From contig CALAGB010000050.1 in assembly GCA_937891245.1 (NCBI GenBank), positions 1-12,464 of the forward strand: 12,464 bases of DNA. The letters run 5' to 3'. The translations under genes were made by a program, and so were the position numbers. This DNA comes from an uncultured Thermomicrobiales bacterium (GTDB lineage Bacteria > Chloroflexota > Chloroflexia > Thermomicrobiales > Thermomicrobiaceae). Under the pieces are notes generated by a model. That model saw only the letters and a program-made list of their open reading frames with translations. It had not been told where the DNA came from and ran no database searches. Of this stretch, positions 6,235-12,464 are shown piece after piece; within the stretch, counting starts at the first letter, position 1, and each line of letters begins with the position of its first letter.

Positions 6235-6273
6235 GTGCGGGCACACGGAGATGGCGAAGGGGATGACCAGACG

Positions 6274-6588
6274 GTGAATCGATCCGAAGAACGGATCTGT
6301 CCGGGCTGCGGCAGCAGTCGCACGACGTTCGTACAGCGCGGCCTCGCCGGTCTGACCGACGAATCCGATCAATACTACCGTTGCCTCGACTGTGAGCGGG
6401 TCACCTACGAAATTCTGTCGCGGACGGAGCGCGAAGTCCGCGCGGGACGCCTTGAGCCGGGCCGAACGGTCCGCGAACGTGGCAGCGCCTATGTTGTGCG
6501 CCGTGTCCTCAAGGTCGGCCTCAACGAATATCTCGTCTACCTCGCCCCAGACCTCGACGATCAATCACTGACATTCGCGAAACGCTAG
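6274..6588 (+). CDS. Small zinc-ribbon protein of unknown function
   Basis: The protein has 104 residues. C-P-G-C (9-12) and C-L-D-C (37-40) make a four-cysteine zinc ribbon with a 24-residue intervening loop that contains Y-Y-R-C. The remainder is charged (E-R-E-V-R-A-G-R-L-E-P-G-R) and ends in a strand-rich stretch with V-R-R-V-L-K-V-G-L-N-E-Y-L-V-Y-L-A-P. I do not recognise a named family. Zinc ribbons of this size are often nucleic-acid or protein-binding adaptors, which is inference only. The GTG at 6274 is preferred because AAGGGGA (6257-6263) precedes it; an in-frame GTG at 6235 would add 13 residues but lacks a ribosome binding site and overlaps the hairpin arm. It stands alone between a long non-coding stretch and GC-rich repeats. 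Confidence 0.7.
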   Translation: MNRSEERICPGCGSSRTTFVQRGLAGLTDESDQYYRCLDCERVTYEILSRTEREVRAGRLEPGRTVRERGSAYVVRRVLKVGLNEYLVYLAPDLDDQSLTFAKR

Positions 6589-6603
6589 GGCGTCGCGGAA
6601 GCG

Positions 6604-6690
6604 GCCTTCATCCCCGGCCGGTCCCTCCCACGAACTCCCTCCCCATGGGCGGGAGAACCATCTCCCGTCGCGAACGGGAGAGGGGGGAAG
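6604..6690. repeat. GC-rich intergenic inverted repeat, copy 1
   Basis: TCTCCCGT (6661-6668) and ACGGGAGA (6674-6681) pair around a CGCGA loop, preceded by CTCCC/GGGAG elements. The CTCTCCCG/CGGGAGAGGGG vocabulary is shared with the second hairpin at 6783-6811. It sits between the convergent zinc-ribbon and aldolase genes and may help end both transcripts, though it has no T tract. Confidence 0.5.
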
Positions 6691-6782
6691 ACGCGCGGCG
6701 AACGTCGCTTGGGCGCCATGAATGTCGCCCTCGTCGCCCACCACACACGTCGCAGGATTATTCACCCGCTCGCCTCAAGACA

Positions 6783-6828
6783 CCCCTCTCCCGCGCGGCG
6801 CGGGAGAGGGGCCGGGGGTGAGGGCCGC
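6783..6828. repeat. GC-rich intergenic inverted repeat, copy 2
   Basis: CCCCTCTCCCGCG (6783-6795) and CGCGGGAGAGGGG (6799-6811) form a perfect 13-bp stem with a CGG loop, followed by a GGGGGTGAGGGCCGC tail. The tail reappears in inverted orientation at 12451-12463, which marks it as an interspersed element. This style of repeat is common between genes in many GC-rich genomes. Confidence 0.65.
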
Positions 6829-6848
6829 CCGCTTCCGCTACCCTGTTT

Positions 6849-8249
6849 CTACGAAACCTCGGCGCCTTTCAGAGCGTCCGGCAACGGCTTCGCGAGGCGG
6901 GTCGGTTTGATGAGTCGTTCCACCTGCTCAGCGGTGTTGATGACATTGAGGCGATGGAAGATAAGGCCGAAGCGTTCTTCGAGTTCGGCACTGATCTGGC
7001 CGCGCGTTTCCTCCGGCAGATCCCACATCTGCTGCTTGAACGGGCCGAAACCGCGCTTGCGGGTCGTGTAATAGAACTGAGCGTCGGTCATGCTCGGCTT
7101 GCGCTCGTCGGCGTGATGTTCGCCCAAATACGCGTAAATTTCGTCGCGCAGGTCGGATGGAAACGACTCGCTATCGTAGATGATGTTCTGGAAGCCGGTC
7201 GCGAGATGGACCTCGCAGGCATTCGCTTCGGCGAAGCGATCGAAGGCTTGCTCCGGCAGCGTCGAGGCGCCGTGCTGTACCGCACCGCCGAGGTGATAGC
7301 GCTCGCGTGAGGCGCGAGACAATTCACCGAGCGTGTCGAAATCGACCTTGACATCGGCGATCGAGCCATCCGGCAGGACAACACCGCCATGACTGGTGCC
7401 GGTCTGGACGCTGATCTTGCTGATGCCGGGGCCGGTAAGACCCGCCATCACCTCGTTGTAGCCGGTCATGAAGGCTTCGAGGTCATCGACCGTGCTGTTC
7501 TTGCCGCCAACTTCGCCAATTTCGCCACCGACCGACACGGTGACGCCAACCGGCTCTTGCTGCCGGATATAGGCCGTCAGTTCGGCGCAGCGTTCGAAAT
7601 TTAGCCGCTGCTGCTCGGGCACGGTCGGTTGCGTCAGATCGACGATCGTCGAACTGTCGATGTCGATGTTATAGAAGCCGGCGGCGATCGCCTCATCGAT
7701 CAGGTCTTTGACACCTTGAACTTCAGCTTCCGCATCCGCTGCGTACTTCTTGGCATTGATTTGGAAATGATCGCCCTGAATGAACACCGGGCCGCGATAG
7801 CCCTGCTTGAGCGCCGCGCCGAGAACGACGGTCGCGTATTCGTCCGGGCGCTGATCGGTGTAGCCCATCTCGGAGCGGGCGATTTCGAAGATAAGTTGTT
7901 TGACGTTGTTGGTGTGCGCCGCGCGGAAGATTGCCTGTGCCGTGTCATAGACGATGCCGCGAACATTGATCGCTGGAGTTGTCTGGTTGCGCCACTCATC
8001 GCGACCTCCGGCAATGTAGAAGTCATGAATTGAGGCGGGCAAGGCGCCGAGTTCCTGTGCGGCCTGCCAGATGATCCAGCGGCTGGCGCTCTTGACGTCG
8101 CTTTCTCCAAATACCGCGCTGTAGACGAGTTGATCGATGACGTTGGCACGAAACGCCGATTCGTCGCTAATCGTGATCGAGCCGTTCCGTAGCTCCGCCA
8201 CGGGGGCGAGCGATGCGAGTAGTTCGCGGACTGTCGCGTAGCTATTCAC
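6849..8249 (-). CDS. Class II fructose-bisphosphate-aldolase-family protein, long form
   Basis: The protein has 466 residues from the GTG at 8249. It carries the metal-dependent class II aldolase barrel signatures: Q-G-D-H (H161), G-F-Y-N-I-D-I-D (D198), G-G-E-I-G-E-V-G-G (E243), K-I-S-V-Q-T-G-T-S-H-G (H287) and V-Q-H-G-A-S (H326). The three histidines and the acidic residue correspond to the zinc ligands and their neighbour in FbaA/GatY-type enzymes. The family is usually about 285-360 residues; here about 120 extra residues precede the barrel core and about 80 follow. The reaction would be cleavage or formation of a ketose phosphate, but the substrate is uncertain and need not be fructose-1,6-bisphosphate. 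GAGGGAGG (8257-8264) supports the GTG; an in-frame ATG at 8288 would add 13 residues. A structured leader lies upstream. Confidence 0.82.
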   Translation of the reverse strand: MNSYATVRELLASLAPVAELRNGSITISDESAFRANVIDQLVYSAVFGESDVKSASRWIIWQAAQELGALPASIHDFYIAGGRDEWRNQTTPAINVRGIVYDTAQAIFRAAHTNNVKQLIFEIARSEMGYTDQRPDEYATVVLGAALKQGYRGPVFIQGDHFQINAKKYAADAEAEVQGVKDLIDEAIAAGFYNIDIDSSTIVDLTQPTVPEQQRLNFERCAELTAYIRQQEPVGVTVSVGGEIGEVGGKNSTVDDLEAFMTGYNEVMAGLTGPGISKISVQTGTSHGGVVLPDGSIADVKVDFDTLGELSRASRERYHLGGAVQHGASTLPEQAFDRFAEANACEVHLATGFQNIIYDSESFPSDLRDEIYAYLGEHHADERKPSMTDAQFYYTTRKRGFGPFKQQMWDLPEETRGQISAELEERFGLIFHRLNVINTAEQVERLIKPTRLAKPLPDALKGAEVS

Positions 8250-8256
8250 CGGTAGT

Positions 8257-8264
8257 CCTCCCTC
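8257..8264 (-). promoter_or_regulatory. Ribosome binding site favouring the GTG start of the aldolase
   Basis: GAGGGAGG lies 7 nt before the GTG at 8247-8249. The alternative ATG at 8286-8288 has only a GGGG within a hairpin arm upstream. Confidence 0.65.
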
Positions 8265-8294
8265 GTCAGTGAACGGAGCGATCTGCATACAAAG

Positions 8295-8357
8295 AGCCCC
8301 GCGTCTATTTCCTCAATCTTAGCGTGATTCACGCTGGAATGGGGAAACCGCGGGGCT
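8295..8357 (-). promoter_or_regulatory. Nested hairpin leader of the aldolase gene
   Basis: AGCCCCGCG (8349-8357 on the minus strand) pairs exactly with CGCGGGGCT (8295-8303). It encloses a second dyad AGCGTGA-A-TCACGCT (8321-8335). The outer stem would begin almost at the predicted transcription start. It may be a regulatory leader, an operator (inner palindrome) or the terminator of the upstream cupredoxin gene; the downstream CTTTGT is a poor U tract. Confidence 0.5.
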
Positions 8358-8363
8358 GATCAA

Positions 8364-8392
8364 TCTATATTTAGGACTCGAAGCGCTGTCCT
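8364..8392 (-). promoter_or_regulatory. Candidate promoter of the aldolase gene
   Basis: AGGACA (8387-8392) and TATAGA (8364-8369) are separated by 17 nt, each matching four of six consensus bases. The predicted start at about 8357 coincides with the first base of the leader hairpin. The -35 overlaps the cupredoxin stop codon. Confidence 0.4.
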
Positions 8393-8783
8393 ACTGGACG
8401 GTCATCGTGCCCTTCATACCGGCCGCCTCGTGACCTGGCTGGTTGCAATAGAAGACGACATCACCGGCTGAACTCGGCGCTGTGAACGAAACGGTCTCGG
8501 TCTTGCCCGGCTGGACGTCTTGCTTGACGTTCAAGCTGTCGATCGAGAAGTCGTGCAGAACGGAACCCTTGTTCTCGAGCTTGACGGTGACTTTCTCGCC
8601 GGCCTTCACGGTGAAGGTGTTCGGCGTGAACTTCATCTCAGTCATATCAATTGTGACGGAGTTGCCACCGCCACTGCCGCTGCCGCTGGAACTCGTGCTG
8701 TCCTTGCTGCTACCGCCGCAAGCCGCCAATAAACCAATAACACAGAGGCTTGCGATCATGAGAACCGCGAAACGTTTGAGCAT
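8391..8783 (-). CDS. Cupredoxin-domain lipoprotein (blue-copper type)
   Basis: The protein has 130 residues: a signal peptide (1-21) and lipobox L-L-A-A-C with lipidated Cys22, a Ser/Gly linker (24-42), then a plastocyanin-like domain of about 88 residues. The expected type 1 copper ligands are His77 (L-H-D-F), Cys113, His118 and Met123 in Y-C-N-Q-P-G-H-E-A-A-G-M. All four are present, so the protein should bind copper and could carry electrons or chaperone copper on the outer face of the membrane. The partner is not evident from neighbours, which are peptidases and an aldolase. The ATG at 8783 follows AGGAGGAAGA. The gene has its own candidate promoter about 115 nt upstream and palindromic sites in the leader. 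Confidence 0.9.
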   Translation of the reverse strand: MLKRFAVLMIASLCVIGLLAACGGSSKDSTSSSGSGSGGGNSVTIDMTEMKFTPNTFTVKAGEKVTVKLENKGSVLHDFSIDSLNVKQDVQPGKTETVSFTAPSSAGDVVFYCNQPGHEAAGMKGTMTVQ

Positions 8784-8810
8784 TCTTCCTCCTACAGACC
8801 AGTCCCGCTC

Positions 8811-8824
8811 GATGACTAGTCATC
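8811..8824. promoter_or_regulatory. 14-bp perfect palindrome in the cupredoxin leader
   Basis: GATGACTAGTCATC is its own reverse complement, lying about 30 bp upstream of the cupredoxin start codon and downstream of its predicted transcription start. The position suits a repressor operator. Nearby are a 6-bp hairpin ACCGGG/CCCGGT (8833-8851) and a dyad TGTCA-TGTC-TGACA (8865-8878). No regulator is known from the window. Confidence 0.4.
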
Positions 8825-8895
8825 ATCAATGTACCGGGTAACTCGCCCGGTCCAAGCTCGGATGTGTCATGTCTGACAACCCGCACACCCAACGC

Positions 8896-8924
8896 AGTAT
8901 AGCGCATAACTGTATGACTGACGA
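8896..8924 (-). promoter_or_regulatory. Candidate promoter of the cupredoxin gene
   Basis: TCGTCA (8919-8924, four of six consensus bases) and TATACT (8896-8901, five of six) have the ideal 17-nt spacing. They point toward the lipoprotein gene and lie in the 192-bp gap after the S9 peptidase stop codon. Confidence 0.6.
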
Positions 8925-8975
8925 GTGATATGCCCCGAGTGTCGGAATTGTCCTGACACCCGGATCAGCCGCTCC

Positions 8976-10967
8976 TTACAGATGCCGCGCGAACCATTCA
9001 ACCATGTGTTCGAGCCGCTCCACGCGATGATCGGGGCGACCCGAACGAGACAAACCGTGGCTTTCGTTCGGAAAGCGAACGAATACCGTCTCTTTCCCAT
9101 GCAATTTGAGCGCCACGAAAAACTGCTCGCCCTGTTCGATCGGACAGCGGTAGTCATTCTCGCTGTGCATGATGAGCACCGGGGTGTTCACATTCTGAAT
9201 GTAGGTAAGCGGTGAACGCTCCAGATAGAACTCGGTGCGTTCGTAGCTCGAGCCGCCGAACTCCCAGCTGGCATACGACCAGACCATGTCGCTGGTACCA
9301 GTCAGGTTGTGCCGGTTACAGGTGCTGCGCATCGTGACGGCCGCCTTGAAGCGATCGGTCTGGGTAATCATCCAATTGGTCATATAGCCGCCGTACGAAC
9401 CGCCGGTGACGCCGAGCCGGCTGGAATCGACGTATGGACGTTCGCAGGCCTGATCGACGACCTCCATCAGATCGCGATAGTCGACGCCGCCCCAATCACC
9501 GGCCGCGGCATTGACGAACTCCTGACCCGAGCCGGTGCTGCCCCGTGGGTTGCAATAGAGTATGAGGTACCCCTGCGCAGCCAGCACCTGGAACTCGTGA
9601 TAGAACGTATGGCCGTACATGCCATGTGGCCCGCCGTGGATCTGAAGGATGAGCGGGTAGCGCGACGTCTCGTTGAAGCCGGGCGGCTTTAAGAGCCAGG
9701 TATCGAGTTCGGTTCCGTCGCTTGTCGTCGTCACGAATGTGTCCGGATCACTGATTGCAACCTCAGCCAGCAGGTCGGCGTTGGCGTGGCTGATCTGGCG
9801 GAGACCGGAACCGTCCGGCGCACTGGCGAATACCTCGAACGGGTGCGCCGAGTCGGAGATGAGTACGGCGAGCGCTCCATCGACAGAAGCGCTGAAGTTG
9901 AGCAGTTCGCGCGGCCCGTCAATGAGCCGCTGGAATTCGCCGTCGAGCGAAAATCGACCGAGTGGTGTGCACCCATGATCGCCAAAGGTGGCGAGGATTG
10001 ATGTACCGTCGTTCGTCCACACCGGGAGCTGGGCCGGCGCGACATAATGCGAGTCACTGATGGATGTGCCGCCGATTTCGCGATCAAGCGCGGCCGAAAT
10101 CGCGGTAGCCTCGCCGCCCGCAAGCGATTGCACCCATAGGTTCGTGATCGTGTTCGGACCGTACTGCTCCGAGATCGGTGCGCCGGTGTACGCGATGCTC
10201 GCGCCATCCGGCGAGAAGACGGGCGTCGCGTACTGTCCATCGCTATGGGTGACGAGAACGGCTTCGCGACTATTGATGTCGGCAATCCAGATATCGCTGA
10301 ACCGGTTGAATTCCCGATTCTCCGTGCGGTTGGAGACGAAGGCGACGTGGGAGCCGTCGGGCGACCAGGACGGACCTGCGTCGTCCCATTCGCCGTCGGT
10401 CACCTGGCTCGTTGCTCCGTCCTCAGCCGAAACGACGAAAATGTGGCGGTGCAGATCACCGAGGAACCCTTCGCCGTCGAACTTGTATTTGAGGCTCGAG
10501 ATGACCTTGACGTCGCTCTTTTCCGACTCGCGTTTGCGATCGTCATCCGTTTGCTCGGCCAGCAAAATCATTCCCTCGGGGCCGATCTTGCTGGTGACCG
10601 CGAGTTTCGAACCGTCCGGCGACCAGACGGGGTCGGCGACGCCGTTTTTCAGGTCGCTCAGCTTGCGCGGCTCGCCGCCGTCGGACGGCATGACATACAG
10701 CTGCGTGGTGCCGGAGCGATCGGAGAGGAAGGCGAGTTCGCGGCCGTCGGGTGACCAGCGCGGCGCGCTGTCTTTGAATGAACCGTTGGTGAAGCGGCGC
10801 TCGTACGAGCCGTCGGTTGCCGCGATCCAGATCGCTGAACGATATGTCTTGCCGGGAATATCCGCCTGCGTGACGACGTAGGCGACGCGCGAACCGTCGG
10901 GCGAGATACGCGGGTCGCCCACGTACTTGATCTTGCCAAGGTCACCAATTTCCATCGCGCGTGTCAT
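8976..10967 (-). CDS. S9 family serine peptidase (acylaminoacyl-peptidase/prolyl-oligopeptidase-like)
   Basis: The 663-residue protein has two parts. Residues 1 to about 400 form a beta-propeller with five S-P-D-G motifs (22, 72, 116, 202, 252), typical of PD40/TolB-like blades that gate substrate entry. The C-terminal alpha/beta-hydrolase carries the triad: Ser524 in G-G-S-Y-G-G, Asp605 in H-S-E-N-D-Y-R, and His637 in E-S-H-G-L-S. H-G-G-P-H-G (444-449) is the usual oxyanion-loop motif. The family cleaves short peptides, releasing acylated or unblocked N-terminal residues or dipeptides. No signal peptide is seen, so it is probably cytosolic. The ATG at 10967 follows AAGGAG. It lies 34 nt after the M20 peptidase gene with no promoter between, so the two are probably co-transcribed for peptide breakdown. 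Confidence 0.94.
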   Translation of the reverse strand: MTRAMEIGDLGKIKYVGDPRISPDGSRVAYVVTQADIPGKTYRSAIWIAATDGSYERRFTNGSFKDSAPRWSPDGRELAFLSDRSGTTQLYVMPSDGGEPRKLSDLKNGVADPVWSPDGSKLAVTSKIGPEGMILLAEQTDDDRKRESEKSDVKVISSLKYKFDGEGFLGDLHRHIFVVSAEDGATSQVTDGEWDDAGPSWSPDGSHVAFVSNRTENREFNRFSDIWIADINSREAVLVTHSDGQYATPVFSPDGASIAYTGAPISEQYGPNTITNLWVQSLAGGEATAISAALDREIGGTSISDSHYVAPAQLPVWTNDGTSILATFGDHGCTPLGRFSLDGEFQRLIDGPRELLNFSASVDGALAVLISDSAHPFEVFASAPDGSGLRQISHANADLLAEVAISDPDTFVTTTSDGTELDTWLLKPPGFNETSRYPLILQIHGGPHGMYGHTFYHEFQVLAAQGYLILYCNPRGSTGSGQEFVNAAAGDWGGVDYRDLMEVVDQACERPYVDSSRLGVTGGSYGGYMTNWMITQTDRFKAAVTMRSTCNRHNLTGTSDMVWSYASWEFGGSSYERTEFYLERSPLTYIQNVNTPVLIMHSENDYRCPIEQGEQFFVALKLHGKETVFVRFPNESHGLSRSGRPDHRVERLEHMVEWFARHL

Positions 10968-11001
10968 TCACTGCTCCTTTGATCGCCGTGCGTTGTGGCG
11001 C

Positions 11002-12375
11002 TCACGAGCGCGGCGCTTCCGCGAAGAGTGCCCAGATGGTCGCGGCGTATTTGACGCCATTGATGAAATGCCCGAGCGTCATGAACTCATTGGCCGCGTG
11101 TCCATGCCAATCCGGTGGCCCAACCGCCGTGCCGGCGCCGGGGATACCGCCGAGCTTGCCGGCCAACCAGACTGCCTGGCGACCGGACGCATCGCCGGTC
11201 GGTCGCAATGTCGGTTCTTGTTGGTAGACCTGGCGCGCCGCCTCGACGACGACCTGTGCGAATGGAGAATCCGCTGCCGTGCGCGATGGTTCAATGCCGC
11301 TCTCGCCGCGAACCTCAATGTCGGTGAATCCATGTTTGTCGAGATGGGCGCGCACCTTGGCGAGGATGTCGGTTGGATCTTGGTCGGCGACCAGGCGGAA
11401 ATCGACGTTCACCGTCGCGGTAGAAGGAAGCAACGTCTTATGACCTTCGCCGACGTAACCCGACGCGAAACCGGCGATATTGCAGGTCGGGGTGAACAGG
11501 AGCTGCTGCAGCGCGTCGACGCCGGTGACACCGCCGAGGAACGCATCGACGCCGAGATCACGCATCTGCGCCTCGTCGTTCCAGTTCGCCTTTTCGAGTA
11601 GACCACGTTCAAGATCCGTTGGTGGGCGAATCGCGTCGTAGAAACCGTCGATGAGGATCTTGCCGTCCGGAGCCTTCATCGAGGCGAGCGCCCACACGAG
11701 CTTCCAGGCGGGGTTCGGCACCAAGCGGGCGCGTGCCGAATGCAGGTCGTGAGTACCTCCCCTGGCGCTCATTTCGATGAAGAGAAGGCCGCTGCTGCCG
11801 AGGTTGATGCGCGGAATATCGCCTGCGTCGAAGCCGCCGTCGAACGACAGCGCGGCGTCGGCCTTGAGCAGATCGAGATGCGATTCGACGAATCCGGGTA
11901 GGCTCGGCGAGCTTGATTCTTCTTCACCATCGAAGATGAACTTGACGTTGATCGGCATGCCGCTGGTGGCACGCAACGCCTCGACCGCCTTCAGGTGCGC
12001 CATAAGGTTGCCCTTGGCGTCGGTCGTGCCACGACCGATCATCCGATCGCCAACGATGCGCGCTTCGAACGGCGGCGATTCCCAATCGCTCTCCGGATCG
12101 GCCGGTTGTACGTCGTAGTGGTTGTAGATCACGAGCGTCGGCTTATCCGGCCCCGCGTCGTTGATCTGACCGAAGACCACCGGCAGGCCGGCCGTTTCCA
12201 TCACCTGTGCATCGATGCCGATTTCGGTCATCATCTCGACCAGCAGTGCGGCGCATTCGCGGACGCCGGTGCCGGTCGACGAGATCGACGGCTGGCGTAC
12301 GACACGCTGGAGATCGGCGATCATCGAGTCTTTATGCTCGTCGATATAGGAATAGACATTCTGCAGATCCGCCAT
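11002..12375 (-). CDS. M20 family metallopeptidase (dipeptidase/carboxypeptidase-like)
   Basis: The protein has 457 residues with the M20 (CNDP/ArgE/DapE) two-zinc signature in order: N-H-Y-D-V-Q-P (His86 ligand, Asp88), G-R-G-T-T-D-A-K-G (Asp119 bridging), G-E-E-E-S-S-S-P-S-L (Glu152/Glu153 catalytic and ligand), S-F-D-G-G (Asp179) and H-A-A-N-E (His426). The H-Y-D-V-Q-P and E-E-E-x-x-S-P-S-L forms are those of dipeptidase-type members (M20 subfamily with carnosinase-like enzymes) rather than DapE. It is predicted to be a cytosolic enzyme releasing amino acids from short peptides. The ATG at 12375 follows AAAGGGA at a 7-nt gap. It leads the operon with the S9 peptidase. An inverted repeat overlaps its start codon. 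Confidence 0.94.
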   Translation of the reverse strand: MADLQNVYSYIDEHKDSMIADLQRVVRQPSISSTGTGVRECAALLVEMMTEIGIDAQVMETAGLPVVFGQINDAGPDKPTLVIYNHYDVQPADPESDWESPPFEARIVGDRMIGRGTTDAKGNLMAHLKAVEALRATSGMPINVKFIFDGEEESSSPSLPGFVESHLDLLKADAALSFDGGFDAGDIPRINLGSSGLLFIEMSARGGTHDLHSARARLVPNPAWKLVWALASMKAPDGKILIDGFYDAIRPPTDLERGLLEKANWNDEAQMRDLGVDAFLGGVTGVDALQQLLFTPTCNIAGFASGYVGEGHKTLLPSTATVNVDFRLVADQDPTDILAKVRAHLDKHGFTDIEVRGESGIEPSRTAADSPFAQVVVEAARQVYQQEPTLRPTGDASGRQAVWLAGKLGGIPGAGTAVGPPDWHGHAANEFMTLGHFINGVKYAATIWALFAEAPRS

Positions 12376-12437
12376 CTTGCGTCCCTTTCACTCGGGTGCG
12401 TGTACCTCGTCGGGCCATTATCACGCAAGATGGCGGA
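12368..12437 (-). repeat. 15-bp inverted repeat spanning the M20 start codon
   Basis: TCCGCCATCTTGCGT (12368-12382) and ACGCAAGATGGCGGA (12423-12437) are perfect reverse complements separated by 40 bp. One arm contains the M20 ATG (12373-12375), and its ribosome binding site lies in the loop beside it. If transcription begins upstream of 12437, the start codon would be inside a 15-bp stem. Confidence 0.6.
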
Positions 12438-12450
12438 ATGTGGGGACGGA

Positions 12451-12464
12451 GCGGCCCTCACCCA
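12451..12464. repeat. Partial copy of the GC-rich intergenic repeat
   Basis: GCGGCCCTCACCC (12451-12463) is the exact reverse complement of 6816-6828, the tail of the second GC-rich hairpin. The rest of the element would lie beyond the window edge. Confidence 0.5.

Larger units (their letters stand above)
5718..6273. other. Non-coding stretch of about 550 bp, no recognised gene
   Basis: This lies between the divergent trehalose-phosphate synthase and zinc-ribbon genes. I see no convincing reading frame, tRNA or known riboswitch consensus on either strand. Visible elements are a small hairpin CGGACT-GGT-AGTCCG (5771-5785), a candidate promoter (6144-6173) and an 8-bp hairpin (6214-6234). Short open frames on both strands have no recognisable motifs. 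The length is unusual for this otherwise compact window. Confidence 0.5.

Noticed and set aside
5925..6323. 132-codon minus-strand frame in the large intergenic region
   Set aside because: No ribosome binding site, no motif, and it overlaps the zinc-ribbon gene and its promoter region.
10060..10881. 273-codon plus-strand frame opposite the S9 peptidase
   Set aside because: Repeated P-S-G-D-Q strings are the antisense reading of the propeller's S-P-D-G repeats.

Overview
The window is GC-rich, gene-dense bacterial DNA. Two classes of transcription-terminating methionine riboswitch, GTG start codons with strong GGAGG sites, a Ste24-type M48 protease, an S58 peptidase and a trehalose-6-phosphate synthase suggest a Chloroflexi/Thermomicrobia-like or actinobacterial-like organism. 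That assignment is inference from gene style. There is no sign of phage, integron, CRISPR or insertion sequence.

Left edge (1-605, minus strand): this is the most notable part. A sigma70-like promoter at 577-605 drives a leader of about 480 nt. In order, the leader holds a SAM-I (S-box) riboswitch (448-554), its expression platform and terminator (407-433), a T-box riboswitch (134-395) whose specifier codon reads AUG (Met), and the T-box terminator (134-164). It then enters a gene truncated by the window edge (1-91). The architecture predicts full expression only when SAM is low and tRNA-Met is uncharged. The gene should therefore serve methionine supply; its first 31 residues weakly suggest homoserine O-acetyltransferase (MetX).

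Middle (743-6588): a class I SAM-dependent methyltransferase (+) converges on a membrane M48 metalloprotease (-). This is divergent from an S58/DmpA-family self-processing aminopeptidase (+), which converges on a GT20 trehalose-6-phosphate synthase (-). A non-coding stretch of about 550 bp follows, ending in a leader hairpin and a small zinc-ribbon protein (+).

Right part (6589-12464): a convergent gap holds GC-rich inverted repeats, one of which has a partial copy at the far right edge. Four minus-strand genes follow. Read in the direction of transcription they are an M20 metallopeptidase and an S9 prolyl-oligopeptidase-like serine peptidase 34 nt apart (a likely peptide-degradation operon), a cupredoxin-like lipoprotein with its own candidate promoter, and an unusually long class II aldolase-family protein behind a structured leader. 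A 15-bp inverted repeat overlaps the M20 start codon. Together with the M48 and S58 enzymes the window encodes four peptidases, but only the M20-S9 pair looks co-transcribed.
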